This document shows positions 1 through 11,799 of a DNA stretch of 64,000 nt, piece by piece; position 1 is the stretch's first letter; each line of letters starts with the position of its first letter. Source of the DNA: Agroathelia rolfsii (lineage: Eukaryota; Basidiomycota; Agaricomycetes; Amylocorticiales; Amylocorticiaceae); contig JABRWF010000003.1 of NCBI GenBank assembly GCA_018343915.1, positions 2,728,001 through 2,792,000 on the forward strand, read 5' to 3'. The position numbers were made by a program, and so were the translations under genes. The notes beneath the pieces are model-generated. The model made no database searches and had not been told where the DNA came from. It worked only from the letters and a program-made list of their open reading frames with translations.

Positions 1-95
1 CCATCTCTCTCTTCTCTAGATCTTTTCAGAAATTGATCATCGCCTTCATCATGAAGCCGGTTTACGCGGATAGTCGGCAGTGTTACGTGCCTGTT

Positions 96-104
<9 letters not shown>

Positions 105-126
<22 letters not shown>
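105..126. repeat. (CT)11 microsatellite
   Basis: Eleven uninterrupted CT units, preceded by a pyrimidine-rich lead-in. It lies outside any supported gene. Confidence 0.9.
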
Positions 127-586
127 TAGTCTTTACACTATAGACCGTAGTTGTTTCATGTAGATGGTAATATGGCGTGTCCTCTGTTTGATATGACTAA
201 TCTCCCGAAGGGAGGAAATTCAAAGCTCTGAGGAACGTTAGCACGTACACTAGTCAAGACGGGGAGATGATCGTACTAACCACTTGGGCTCATAAATGTG
301 GGCCTGGAAATACTATAGGCCCGAATAATTACACAATACTAGTATGCGTTTCACTTCCGAACTTTTATTTATTTGTTTTGTTTTTCCTGGGAAGAGAATG
401 TTCAAAGCGATGGTAATAATAACAGTCTGCTTGTTTACCTGTCATACTGCATGGATATCATATATAGATATAGATATGTATGAGTATAAGGAAAAGAGGA
501 GGGGGTATGTATGTGTGTGCGAAGATTCACCGAAGAAACGAAGGAGGAGGATATATTTATTGTATATATGTACGGTATGCTTGCAA

Positions 587-604
587 ATATATATATATAT
601 ATAT
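587..604. repeat. (AT)9 microsatellite
   Basis: Nine uninterrupted AT units in non-coding sequence, flanked by other AT-rich stretches. Confidence 0.9.
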
Positions 605-1003
605 GTCGGAGTCGGCGTAGAAGGGGCATATTACAGCACCAGCGGTGAATACAGTGGGAAGGGTGACGTGGAAGGGGGGAGTGAAGAGGAAGGTGCAGTG
701 TGAGTGGTAAAGACAGTAAGACAAAAGACAACGTGTGGGGAAAAAAATGTCTATGAGAAGGAAATGAAAGTACAGAAAGGGGAGGTACACTTGATTAAAA
801 TACAGCAAGAAAAAAAAATCGTTATTTCAAAGGAGCAAAGAGGAAGAAAGGAATATCAATAGCGAGTGGAATAATAATACCATAATATAGTCAAAGGGAA
901 TGCAGAAGAAAGGTGAAGTTTATGATATACCACAAACGTCTGTACGTCTATCGAATAACACGTCAGTCATGTAAATGCAAACACCATGAGACTGTAGAAC
1001 GCA

Positions 1004-1789
1004 CTATGAGGATTGGAGAATTTCCTCGAGAAGATCCCAGTCGATGGCCTGCGACATGATGGGATCGAACAAACCGGGTGGGATTTGGTTGGTGGATTGT
1101 GCACGCTCTACATTGGCTGCCGACCGCTCCTCCTTTGCAACATGCGATGGTGGGGGCTTTGGAGGAGTGTTTGGTAGTCGCCGCAGAGACGATGATCTCG
1201 ACTGCCTCAGCACATTGGTGCTGGCTCTGGCTGAGGACTGATGTGTCAACGATGGTGATGATGGATAAAGTGACGATGGAGACGAAGATGGTGATGATGA
1301 GGATGAAGTTGAGGTAGAAGGGGAGATTGAGGGGGGAGAGCGGGACGAAGAGGACGAGGATGAATAGGAAGCCGAGTATGACAAAAGCGGCTGTGACGAT
1401 GGTGGTTGTGGTAGCGGTCGCATCGTCTGTGCACGCCGTCTTGTTCTCGACCTGTCATAATTAAAATGATGAGGCTGATCGTAGGAACGGTGAGGTGGGA
1501 TACCGCCGGTAAGAGAAGGGATGGCCGCGAAGATGGGCGAGCCCTTGTCGTCTACGTAGACGAGCTTGAATGCGCTATCGTCCACGGGCGAGTATGCTGG
1601 TAGGTTGTCTGAGATATCCGTGGTACCTGCAATTGACCAGGACTCTGACTCGGAGCGGGAATGGGGGAGTCGACGCTGATGGTAGGACATTCTGCTGCTG
1701 CTGCTAATATGGCTGCTAGTAGTGTGGGGTACTCGTGTCGGATTGGGCAATGTACGAGGCCCGAGGGGAGGAGATAAGCCACCAGACAT
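1004..1789 (-). CDS. Disordered Ser/Pro-rich hypothetical protein
   Basis: A single uninterrupted 261-codon frame from an ATG at 1789 to a TAG at 1004-1006. I do not recognise a family. The first ~60 residues are rich in Ser, Arg and His. Residues ~60-95 look most ordered, with LPAYSP followed by FKLVYVDD and PIFAAIPSL. The middle (~130-190) is an almost pure Ser/Pro tract, followed by basic and proline-rich sequence. The end is acidic and hydrophobic, with IDWDLLEEILQSS, which could be a short docking helix. I infer a regulatory or scaffold protein. No signal peptide or membrane segment is visible. It is divergent from the methyltransferase gene at 2857, about 1 kb away. The frame's length and the non-repetitive ends argue that it is real. 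Confidence 0.55.
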   Translation of the reverse strand: MSGGLSPPLGPRTLPNPTRVPHTTSSHISSSSRMSYHQRRLPHSRSESESWSIAGTTDISDNLPAYSPVDDSAFKLVYVDDKGSPIFAAIPSLTGGIPPHRSYDQPHHFNYDRSRTRRRAQTMRPLPQPPSSQPLLSYSASYSSSSSSSRSPPSISPSTSTSSSSSPSSSPSSLYPSSPSLTHQSSARASTNVLRQSRSSSLRRLPNTPPKPPPSHVAKEERSAANVERAQSTNQIPPGLFDPIMSQAIDWDLLEEILQSS

Positions 1790-2856
1790 GACGAAGATGA
1801 GTATTTATTTAGATGGAATGACAGCTGCTGGATGTAAAGCACAGCTCGGGATGAAGGGGATCTAGCCTGACAGCTTCAATTATGTTGAGCCTGGCTGTAA
1901 CAGCAGCAACTGGAAAGACAGGCAGGTGGCAGAGAGTAACAAGAGAGGCAGTTCAGGAGGTGATTCAAGTCAGACTGACAACGACTGCAATGAGAGCGAT
2001 CTGAGGGAGAGAGAGGGAGAGAGGGAGAGAGAACACCTAGCAAGGGAGGAAGAGGAGGAGGTATAATAAGGACAAATATATATGCCGGCGATTGAGGACG
2101 GTAGGGAGAGGCGTAACGGGCATAGCCGTAAGCATGTCGCACTAGACGGAGGGATATTCCGTCTATTCACATCTGATCAGAGCAGCAACGGTCGAATGTG
2201 GGCCACAGCAAGTCACAGGAGCAGGCAGGAGCAGTCTATGGATGGAGTCAATAGGACCCGATCAACAATCGGAGGCGGCGATGATGATGGCCAGCCAAAA
2301 TTCTCTCGTCTGTGATGCATTGATGCGATGGCCGTCCCGGGCCTCTTGTTGGCATTGGCCCATTGGATCTTGCGGTCCATATGCTGCTGTCTCTGTTTTG
2401 TTTTATTTCAGTACTCCAATTCAATCCATCATCCGTCTCCGACAAGAATATAATATAACCCATATCTATCCATGTCCCATCTTGGTCTCCATCTTACCCT
2501 GCTCTTCCGCGATGGCCGGCACACCCAGGTAAGACGGCGAGACTAATTCCCGAGACATGGAATTTCACATAATGCGGGCCAAGTCGGTTTCGATAAGCCT
2601 GTGAGAAAAGATCAGCGACTTTCTTGGGCCTTGCGTGCAATTGCAGTTGCATTTTCAGGCCCCGCCCTCGTCTTACGCCGTTCAATAAACGACTTTTCTT
2701 TCCCAGAGGACGCCACCGCTCCCCGGGCTTTCCTTCGATATTACACCCTAGCTGCATCATTCGGCCTCTAGTCTGCCCAACGAATAGCGTTCATTTCGCT
2801 TCCACAAACCCGTCAGACCAACCAAACTCTCGCTTGTGCATCATCCAGTGATCATC
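1790..2856. other. Divergent upstream region, hypothetical protein / EFM6
   Basis: About 1.07 kb between two divergent start codons. It contains a purine-rich GAGAGG-type stretch near 2008-2032 and CT-rich sequence on the side of the plus-strand gene. The small frames here are low-complexity and I do not call a gene. Confidence 0.5.
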
Positions 2857-4247
2857 ATGTTCGATCAAAACGACCATGACTCGTCTGACCTCTCGCGCTC
2901 GCCTACACCCCCTTCCCGAACCAGCGTCAAGACAACTCAGAAATTACAATTCGGTACCGACAATACCAATGCCAGCAGTACCAAAACAAGGTCTCAAGTA
3001 ATCGACCTTATCCTCGTCGTCGATGCCTTTCCCGGCTGCGGCGGCATCGCTTGGCCTGCAGGCGAGGTGGGTCGCTCATCCTCTTCCTTTGGATTACCAC
3101 ACTCCGAACATGATCGCCATTCAGCATATATGCTCTGATGATACCTTGTTGCTACTTGCTATTTTGTGTCAAGATTGTAACCATATCCGCTTTTGATCTA
3201 TCATGCATTCCCTCATCGTTTTCTAACATCTTCGTGCAATTTGGTTCATCATGATTATCACGCCACATCCACCAAGCCACAGATTCAAAATGAAATTTAC
3301 TTTCCCTAACCAAATAATAAATCTATGCTTCTTTGCATTAGGTTTTGGCCAATTACCTCGTCCATCAGGGCCATAATTTCCTGCATGGCAAATCAATCAT
3401 TGAATTAGGGAGCGGTACTGGCCTCGTCGGTCTCGTCGCCGGAAAGCTAGGTGCGACAGACGTATGCATCACGGACCAGGCGTTTGTCATTCAATATTTT
3501 CTAAACTATCATCGAAAATAATTTATGGGCTTTGTTCTGTGCTCTTATTTTTTTTCTCCACGTAGGCCGCTGTTGTCATTGATGAAAGAAAATGTTGCTT
3601 TGAACGGACTCGCCGATTTGGTCTCGGTAGCTGAACTGAATTGGTTGGTTTCCTGAGAGCTTTGTGTATCATAGCAATAACCCTGGACTTCCTAACTTGG
3701 TCCTTTTCTTTTTTCTGGATATTTTTTTTGTCTAGGGGTGAACCACTCCCAAACGACGTCCCTTCTTCTCCGGACCTAATCCTGGCTGCGGACTGCGTTT
3801 ACCTCGAGAGTGCCTTTCCATTGCTCGTACAAACTCTTTCCGACCTTGTTCTTAGCCCAAATACGGATGTGCTTTTTTGCTACAAGAAGCGGAGAAAGGT
3901 CATTCATCATGTTGCATGCGATCAAATAGAACAGTACGTTCATATCTAACTCCATATAGGCTGATAAACGCTTCTTCTCTCTCTTAAAGAAACAATTCAC
4001 CTGGACAGATGTGCGTGTTCATTTCATCTGTGCACAATCCCTGTTTTTTGTTACTCGTTCGCTACTAACAGACACCCGGAACTGACATATCTTTCTTTGT
4101 TTCCCTTCTATGAAAAATAAAATAAAATCGATGGCCGCCGAATTCTCTCTCTGCGGTACATAATGACAGATCACTGATCATCCGGATCGAGAGATATACT
4201 CGCGCGATGCCATCTCGTTGCTACGCCTCACAAAGATCTGGAAGTAG
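2857..4247 (+). CDS. EFM6: EFM6-type protein-lysine methyltransferase
   Basis: A seven-beta-strand S-adenosylmethionine methyltransferase of the METTL21/EFM family, which methylates lysines of translation elongation factors (yeast Efm6 acts on eEF1A). I assemble about six exons: 2857-3066, from 3342, from about 3567, from 3736, from about 3959 and 4170-4247. They rebuild GGIAWPAG, the SAM-binding strand SIIELGSGTGLVGLVAG, ITDQAPLLSLMKENVALN, LNWGEP, the family motif ILAADCVYLESAFPLL (the DxxY-type site), YKKRRKADKRFF, and an ITDHPDREIYSRD C-terminus ending in LRLTKIWK. These motifs match the EFM6 subgroup better than EFM7 or EFM3. The first ~45 residues are Ser/Thr-rich and probably disordered. 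The first intron (about 275 nt) is long for this window. The start is the ATG at 2857; an in-frame GTG further upstream was not used. Confidence 0.75.
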
Positions 4248-4297
4248 TTATCATTGACACCTCCGAGAGCCAAAGTTTCGTTGACTGGGATTTAGTA

Positions 4298-4335
<38 letters not shown>

Positions 4336-7300
4336 TTCTTTGTTTCTGTTTGTGTATTTGATAACATCGCAGTTGGGGTTGTGCTTGCCTTTTTTGTTGT
4401 GGATTTTGTGGATTTACTTAGGGGTTTTTCTTCAATGCGGTTCATCAATCGATATATCAACATCTTTGACACTACTGTATCATTTTATCATCGTCACGGT
4501 ATTATGGACGGTATAAAGCTTATTCCAGGACAAAAATAGGACTCTGAGACCACACAGATTCAGACTCAAAGCCACAAAGATATCAGCTCTAACTTTTCTT
4601 ATGACGCTCAGACGTGCATATATGCGCCCGAATTGGAGTTTGTCAAGGATAGTTAGAGAGGAACATGCATCCAGATAATTTTTTTTAAGCCAGCTCACGG
4701 AATCATGTGCATAAATTTTTTTTACAATGCAACTCTTCTATCAGATAAACACATCAGATTTGGGTTAGTTCCGGCCGCACAAAGAACCGCACTTTGGGTT
4801 TCTTTATTTGCTGCGTTGTATATATTTAGAGAAATAGAATCTGTGTTCACTCCGTCCATGTCGGTGCGGCGAAAAAGCGAGATGAGTTACCGCCTCACTT
4901 TGCTTATTACCGTTCCATTGCCAGTGGCACTACTATCGTTACCCAAACTTGGCAAGCACAAGCACAGCTCCTCCCGCTCCAGCTCGAAGCTCCAGCAGCG
5001 GCTTCTGTGGGTTAGCTGCCGCTGATGACGCGATGACGACCGGAGAGATCATCACCAGGTTCGTTGTCCATATGTATATCATCATTATCACATCCCGTAA
5101 GTCTGGCTCCTGGTTCTTTGCTATTTGCTTCAAACGTGGGTATATATCTAAGCGAACCGACAGTACAGTACACCCGACGGCATGTCAGGCATGAAGCGTT
5201 GGACGTGCATCGAGTCGCAAAGAGCGGCAATGTGATGATGCAAGTCGTATACCATATTCGGTTTTTACGTCGGACAATCCAGGAAGTGCTACGTAAGAGC
5301 AGCTGCACAGCCTGATTTGACTTGGGACGTATGCACAGCTTGTTGTTGTTCATTTTTATGTTAGCATTTCCGTACCCTCGGAGACTTGTACAACTTCACA
5401 CTCTCATGGGGAAGTGGAGTAAGTTACTTGCGTTTAATTACGCACACCATTAAGATTACCGCTGCTATTGTATTTGTCATTTTTTTCCCATACACGTTTT
5501 TGTGGTGCAGATCGTCTCTCACACAAGCTATACTCGTCCCTTTTCCCGCGCCTCTTTCTTTCTCCTGCACAGGCATCAACTTTCTCGGCATTGCGTCTTA
5601 TCCATCAATCGCTGGTGTGCCTCATTGCCTCCTTTTTTTTTTTTCAATCCCTGTGGCTTTGTGCTCTGGTATTCCAAGTATTTTGAATGCCCAGCTACTA
5701 GCAACGGTAGAGTGCGGCCGCCGTCCGGGTTGTAGATTCACAGCTGTTGGGCATGAACACGCCCAATTATAACATTGACGGTGGCACGAGGGCGAGCACG
5801 CGAGCAGGCACCGGAAGTGACGTTCGTCTTCGCTAACGATATGATCGAAGCCTTGATAAATGTGAAAGACTCGAACCCCACCTCTGTTAGAATATGCTAG
5901 TGAGACGAGCCTAGGACTCAGCTCACTGATCATTCACTAGTATTCGCCACGACATGAGGCGCATGAATATGCACCGATTCTGATGGGCTTGTAGCACAGG
6001 TAACACTGGTATAGGTCAAGATACCGACCGCAGTCTTTTTTCTTTTTTCTTATTTGATGATAGATGAATATATAATAATGATGATCCTATGTGTTAACTA
6101 CTAAAAAATACAGCTCGATTTGACTGTGACTACCATTGGAATACGAGGTTTTTAGATGTTTCTCATCCTTCTTTAACTTTACTCTCCTTCCATGAAAGGT
6201 AAATTTAAGTATAATAGTAGGCTAGTTGCGGCAGCTCTCATCACCCAAGTTATGTGGCCTACTTATTAATACATCATGGAAACAGTAACTTAGTAGTGTA
6301 AGTGGGATCCGCAGTATACTGAATCAAGACCGCATACCCTAGGCTATACACCATTGGTTATACACGCATATATGTGTATGGCTTGATCGTTTCCACTAGG
6401 ACTGTTCCGATCGAGATACATAAATCAAGTAGGGTGTCAAATAGCTTACCTTCCATTCAATATCACGATAATGGCTGCTTCCTTCTGCTGTATATGTTCT
6501 AAACTATTTGGTAGGAGCATAGCATTGAGTCCTTGAATGGTCTATACCAGCAATCTGTATATATGCACGCATATTCAGACATAGCACGTAAAATACATCA
6601 ACATGAAGGCGATAACAATGAATCAGAATCGCCATACAGCGGTGTCAGCGCTGAGCAAGGGTGACAAACCTAAAGATAGAGCATTTTTGACAAATTGTTG
6701 GGTTGCATCTGCATTCCACTTCCGGGACCGAGTCAGTATTTGTTGATTAGTCATATGGAGTAAATACGAGTCCGAGTCGGAAGCCACAAAGTAACCCGAC
6801 GTTAGTAATCTACTATGGAATGCAAAACCGTAAACTGACATGTAGCTCTATGTGCATTGTGTATCATAGTTATTTCAAAATATCACGGCTTCAGGTTTTC
6901 GTCTCAGGACTTGCCATAACCAACAACCAACAAATATTCAGACACATTCTCCGAGATATTGCATCTCGTATGGAGAGAGATTGAGAAGACGGGGCCAAGA
7001 ACTTGTCTGTATACTTATTATTCACTATGTTCACCGCTTAGTTAGTGATCTGAACTATCAGTGCATACATCGTACGCCTTCGCCTTTGATCGCGCTCCTA
7101 CTCTTTAATTTTAGTGCACGTAAGCAATGATTAGTATGCCAATTAATTACTATCCGCGTGCCTCATAGGCCCCATTCCCAGCTGCACCTCGGGCCGCAGT
7201 CATTTTCCATTCTTCGAGTTCCAACTCAAGATTCACTCATGTCCTAGGCCGTAAGATCGTATTAAATATAAACTGGCGCCAATCTGTCTATGAGCACCGC

Positions 7301-7699
7301 AGCTGGTACAAGAAAAGACTTGACACCACCTAGCTGGATGTACTGAAATTCCAATGTAAGGCATTGATGTAAATGTATTCCATCTATCGTATGAACGCCG
7401 GTCCACCGCCACATTCATCATCAACTCACTGTTTCTGTACTCCGGCATGATACTTGCATTGGATATATACAATATAGTCCAATTGTCCGATAATTACAAT
7501 GCAATAACTTTACTATATTAGTATATTCGGAGCACATCAAACAAGGTATCTTTCACACGTTCATCAAATCCTTCCGAGAGTTGGCGGAGGTGCATAGTAT
7601 GTCCGCATGCCTCTGACTGGCAGCCCGAGCGATGTGCATACACGGGCTGAGTCGGGTTCATGTTCATTTCATCATTTTACTCCTCCACCCAGAGCTTGT
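4248..7699. other. 3.4-kb stretch without a supported gene
   Basis: It begins with the CT-rich 3' flank of the methyltransferase gene and then becomes AT-rich and unstructured. The reading frames of 60-130 codons are hydrophobic or low-complexity, mostly lack good starts, and I could not splice them into any family. A tRNA-like B-box on the minus strand near 5867 does not fold into a tRNA. Confidence 0.5.
4301..4330. repeat. (TC)15 microsatellite
   Basis: Fifteen TC units 53 nt after the methyltransferase stop codon, probably inside its 3' untranslated region. Confidence 0.9.
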
Positions 7700-9326
7700 C
7701 TATAAGGGTATAGTTTCCAGGGGCGCTTTGACCATCTCCGATGACATCTCCGTTACATCTACACCCGACATGTTATGACTGGATGAAGCCGTTGATGGCT
7801 CTGATGGCTGTAGGGGCGGAGACATAGCACTGGTTCCTGCCTCCGTCTCGCTACGGCTATCGCCGACCGCCGCAGTGCTATCATTACTGGGTGTCGGCAC
7901 AGAGGCAAAGCCAACGGCAGCAGAGACCATATGACTCACGCCACTCGTAGACTTGACGACGTCAGCGCCCATGCCTCTCACGTTCCGTGTAGTCTGGGCC
8001 ACTCCTCTCAGGGCGTTCGCGGTATCTTCGCCGTACTCGTGCGTGATCACGGCATGGGTGGCATTGGAAAGTGCATTTGAGAGTGATGATGCCCTATCAC
8101 GGATTCAAAAATTTGTCCATCATAGCAGTCCAATACAAAAAAAAAGACAAAACCTACGCATCGTTCACCCCATCACCTGCACTGGATAAGGTCTCCACCG
8201 CAGTCACTTTCGTCGTCCGAACCGTACGTAGATCATCTCCGAGTGCATTGGCACTGCCGATTTTATTTGCAATCCATGCGCCTGCACTGTGTGTCGCACT
8301 CATGATCGTGTCTGACGCTGCCTTGGTCCATTCGCGCGCTGAACCGGTATAGTGGGAAGAAGACTCGATTGCCTTGTGAGTATTTTGGGAGATTTCATGC
8401 GGCGAGGATGTCGGGTCGGTCGATTTTACATGGCTGACAAGACATAGGAGAGATGTTGAGTCAGAAAAAGCTGGATATATGCGTATTCATAGTCATTGTA
8501 AATTGGAAACATACTTGGAAGCATGCCCTTGGATCCAAGCTGCTAGTGCTATCGCATCATCGCGTATGACACCACCTAACTCGTCGCCAAAGGCGCCAGC
8601 ACCTGCCTTCAGCAACCCTTTCTCGACGAGGACCTGTTTTGTGGACAAGGCTGTTTTTAGCATATTAATATTGCTAACACATCTAGTAAATACCTTTTCA
8701 AATTGTTCTTGAGCTTTGCTCTCCTCACTTCCCTCGGCGTTCACAGCATCCGGGAAAATGAGCTTAATATACCCACCCTGTCCACCTCCATTACGCACAT
8801 GATCACGCCCGCCAAACTCGGGTGCAAAGAGATATACCCTGGTATCCCCCACAATCGTGCCGAAAAGTGTGGTAGGGTATAGTGGAAATGCCGCCTGTGT
8901 GCCCACCGCCAGCGTCAAATGTACCACTGCCTTGTCATCATGACTACTTTGTGAGGAGTCATGTTGATCGCCGATGTGACTGAGAACGGGCTGTGTGATA
9001 TGCTTCAATTTGCTGGGTGAATCTGCTGGAGGGGACGTGGTAGCTGTGGCCTCGGTTGCAGCAATTACCGACTCAGATGTTGATGTAGGATCAGCACCAG
9101 CAGCAGAGGAGGTAGGCGATGAGAGCAGAATGAGATCGCCTGTGGATATTGTAATGCTGGATTCTCCGAGGACATGGATAGCCTCTACGTTGGGCACAGT
9201 GACAAGTGTGCGAGTCTCGGTACCACTGGCACTAAGAATGGTAGAACCATTAATCTGGTGTTCACTGGCAGCTGCTATGGTGGCCACTTGTGGGCTCAAG
9301 GCGCCAGGGATCTGTTCGTTCGACAT
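7700..9326 (-). CDS. Senescence/spartin-domain protein
   Basis: Four exons assemble in frame. The first runs from the ATG at 9326 to about 8701. A 60-nt in-frame intron follows, then exons covering about 8641-8518 and 8432-8159, and the last exon runs to the stop at 7700. The last join needs a gtaggt donor, which gives NDAASSLSNALSNATH. The N-terminal ~100 residues are Ser/Thr/Ala-rich. A beta-rich segment follows (VVHLTLAVGTQAAFPLYPTT, then VYLFAPEFGGRDH and YIKLIFPD). The C-terminal half is Ala/Gly-rich with repeated helices, including AGAGAFGDELGGVIRDDAIA, ATHSAGAWIANKIG and VRGMGADVVKSTSG. This layout resembles the plant-senescence/spartin (PF06911-type) family, whose members associate with membranes and lipid droplets; fungal roles are poorly known. 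The final ~60 residues are Ser/Pro-rich. Confidence 0.65.
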
Positions 9327-9672
9327 ACTAGTAGTCAAGAGGTAGTAGTAGATGATAAATGGTTATATTAACATGGAGACTCGCCTCAGCTCAGTGGAAA
9401 ACTCTAACAAGGAATGAGCACAGCTGGTTAGAATGACGTCATATGGTACTCATGCATCAGCACTGTGTCCAACACCTAACTCATCCTCGAGGGTATTTAA
9501 CTGTTTATGCTAATGGAATCCAGAGCAGCACAACATCACTCGTTGTATCAATTTTGAATTGTACGTATCCAAGAACTAATTTAATCTTACACGAAAGGAT
9601 ACTAACAAGTTGTTTTAAGCCAGTAGCCACGAATACCATGTCATGTGGCCGCGTAAACAGAGCACTACTCCC
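9327..9672. other. Spacer between two minus-strand genes
   Basis: 346 bp between the GH16 stop and the senescence-domain start. A 153-codon plus-strand frame crosses it but overlaps the GH16 exons and has no family features. Confidence 0.5.
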
Positions 9673-10750
9673 TCATATTTCACAGACGGCTACATTCGCG
9701 GCCTGGCAATTGGCTTCAAATTGGGACGCACTAAGACTGGTGCTGTTGAAGTACGCGTTGATGCTGTTCATGGTGTCAGTATTCAGTTTTATCGTGGAGA
9801 AGCCGAAGAAAAGGGCGAAAAAAACACTTGCCTTTGGACATGTGCTACGGCGTCTTGAGTTGGCGGACCCTCGCTCCAGGATTCTCCATTCGACCAAACA
9901 TTAAGAATCAGCGATGAACCGACAGAGGCAACGTTGGAGGATTGAATGTTAGCGGTCTTGGCGCCGTTGTAGTAGAAGTTAACTTCCCCAGGTAGCCAGT
10001 CGAAGCGATGTGTACCATATGCCCTGGAGGCATTAATATTTAGCATATGTTTATGTTTCAATCTTAATATTTATTATTTTCTCACGTAAAGTCCACATTG
10101 GGGAGAACAACGGCATCTGTAGGCGATGGTTGAACAGTATCTACAATTATGCCTTCAGCGTTAGAATCAGTCAAGCCACATAAGCAAACAAGACAACATA
10201 CAGTGAACAGATTGATAGTAGTTGGATTCCCATGACAGGAACTCGATATCGGTTTCTTGGGTATCGTCATGGTAGGTGAAAAAACCTATAGGGCACGACG
10301 GTGTCAGATGAAAAACTGAGGTTCACAAAAAAAAAAAAAAAAACTTCAACCAGTGCAAACGCCCGGTGTACTTGGCACAGTCATCAAAGCCCTGAAAGTC
10401 CCATAAAGAATATCATCTCGCTGTGAGTCAATTTCCGCACACAGTACGGGGCTGCTTGTATCTCCATCCCAAGCGCTAACTTCCATTGCTAATGCTGGCC
10501 CGCCGGTCCATTCATAAACATTGTTTGGAGTGTTTTCCATCACAATTCCTTTCGAGTTAGCCGGATCAGACCAGTCTTGTGCCTGCCAGTCAGCTACAAG
10601 GGCGGCAGCCGTATCAGTGACGAAATCAGAGGTGATAGATTCACGCCAAAGAAGGCCTGTCGTGCTATCCAAGTAGCCGCATTCGCAGGCTGCAAAAGCC
10701 AGACGAACGAAAGGCAGGAGTGTGAATAAAGATGTAGAAAAGCGGGGCAT
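9673..10750 (-). CDS. Secreted GH16-family glycoside hydrolase
   Basis: A five-exon gene starting at the ATG at 10750. The first ~20 residues form a signal peptide (MPRFSTSLFTLLPFVRLAFA). The GH16 beta-jelly-roll follows: ECGYLDSTTGLLWRE, then LYGTFRALMTVPSTPGVCTG, then FFTYHDDTQETDIEFLSWES. In the last segment ETDIE fits the ExDxE active-site signature, with the two Glu as nucleophile and acid/base. Later exons give HRFDWLPGEVNFYYNG, LILNVWSNGESWSEGPPT and an AYFNSTS end. GH16 enzymes cleave beta-1,3(4)-glucans or act on fungal wall glucan, so this is probably a secreted glucanase or wall-remodelling enzyme; substrate cannot be read from sequence. The last intron (9831-9764, 68 nt) starts with GC (gcaagt); only this donor keeps the frame. 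The first intron carries a run of about 18 T on the coding strand next to its donor. Confidence 0.85.
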
Positions 10751-11347
10751 GATTGCAAACAACGAGGGAAGGAAAGATGGATGTCTTGTCACAAGTAGGT
10801 GTGGATCTGAGTTTTTATGGTTCTGCGAGGGCTTTTAAATGAAATACGACCTGAGAATGAACCTGTGATTTGCGTTGTCGAGAAGCCGTGTGCCATATGA
10901 TCAGCTGTGTGGAGAAAGCATGCCAGGTAATCGAACAGGCTTGTCACCAAGATGTAAGCGGCCATTGACAACCTCATTGGCGACGGCATGATCTGATGCA
11001 CACTCAGGGTCTCGACACGGTAAAACTGCAGAGAAGGCTGAAATATCATTTATTTGGCTTTACTATGAAGCCTCGGTATACAGAATAAGCACTATTATTA
11101 GCAAAGTAAAGCGTGTGCCATTAGGGAGGTACTTGTCAGGTGGCTTGTAACATGTGATAGTGCGCAGCGATGACAAAGGGATGAACGATGAACAAAAACT
11201 AGTAGCCCGTTGCAGTCGGTAATGGATGGCTTGGACAGGGATGCATGTAGGAAACCAGCCGAAACAGACCGCGCAAGTCGCAGTGTTGAGAATGGATTAC
11301 AAATGTTGCTATGACATGGCCAGCCAGCCATTTCGTTGTGACATTAT
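10751..11347. other. Spacer between BOL3 end and GH16 start
   Basis: About 600 bp including the GH16 upstream region. A TTTAAAAG element on the minus strand near 10835, roughly 85 nt before the GH16 ATG, could serve as a TATA-like box. Two minus-strand frames of 77 and 86 codons show no family features. Confidence 0.4.
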
Positions 11348-11799
11348 TTATTGGACAATAGTCTTAATCTGAAATTTCCCATTGGTTGAATATTATACAC
11401 AAGTGTTAGAAAGCAGACTATGCACACCTGTAACCCATGAATACCCTCTATTTCCGCCTTGAGCACTTTAGTGACCAACTGGTGTTGCTTGACAGTGGGT
11501 AGGCCTTTGAAAGCTCCGCTGGCTATGGTAATTGCATAGAATGTCCCACAGCCGCCTGTTCCTCAAACCTAGGTTAACAGGAGGTATTATAACTTAGCAT
11601 AGGACTGCTTGCCCGAGACGTCTTTGACGACAAGGTCAGAGGGACTGAACCTGTCTGTCAGCTTTTCAATGATGCTCTTTTCTCCGTCAGTCAGAGAGTC
11701 CTGAGAGGCGGCAGCATTGGGCCTAGGTACAGTCGAGGAGAACGCGCGAGGAACAAGCCTTGGGCGGAGAGCGTGTTGTCTGAGAGAGAGCCTGAACAT
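11348..11799 (-). CDS. BOL3: Mitochondrial BolA-like protein Bol3
   Basis: Three exons (11799-11613, 11555-11428, 11368-11348) give a 111-aa protein. BolA3-type proteins work with Nfu1 and glutaredoxin in the late delivery of 4Fe-4S clusters to mitochondrial targets such as lipoyl synthase. The first ~30 residues are Arg-rich and lack acids, as in a mitochondrial presequence. The BolA domain follows: EKSIIEKLTDRFSPSDLVVK, DVSGGCGTFYAI, then ASGAFKGLPTVKQHQLV and EIEGIHGLQIKTIV. The GGCG motif holds the conserved cysteine of the BOLA3 group. The first intron (11612-11556, 57 nt) begins with GC rather than GT, and only that join restores DVSGGCG. The start lies 131 bp from the divergent COX15 start. 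Confidence 0.88.

Larger units (their letters stand above)
1..1003. other. Left-edge stretch without a supported gene
   Basis: The only notable content is microsatellite sequence: a CT run at 105-126 and an AT run at 587-604. The small frames in both directions are low in complexity and show no family features. It may hold the 3' flank of the minus-strand gene ending at 1004 and the end of a gene beyond the left edge. Confidence 0.5.

Noticed and set aside
4705..5194. Overlapping plus-strand frames suggesting a small spliced gene
   Set aside because: No splice combination kept a sensible protein; the peptides are low-complexity and stop quickly in each frame.
5830..5930. Possible tRNA on the minus strand (GGTTCGAGTC B-box-like sequence)
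   Set aside because: The T-arm would need three G.T pairs and a T.C mismatch, and no matching 5' acceptor strand is present upstream. It does not fold as a tRNA.
9443..9904. 153-codon plus-strand frame
   Set aside because: Overlaps the last GH16 exons antisense and has no family features; the GH16 reading is far stronger.
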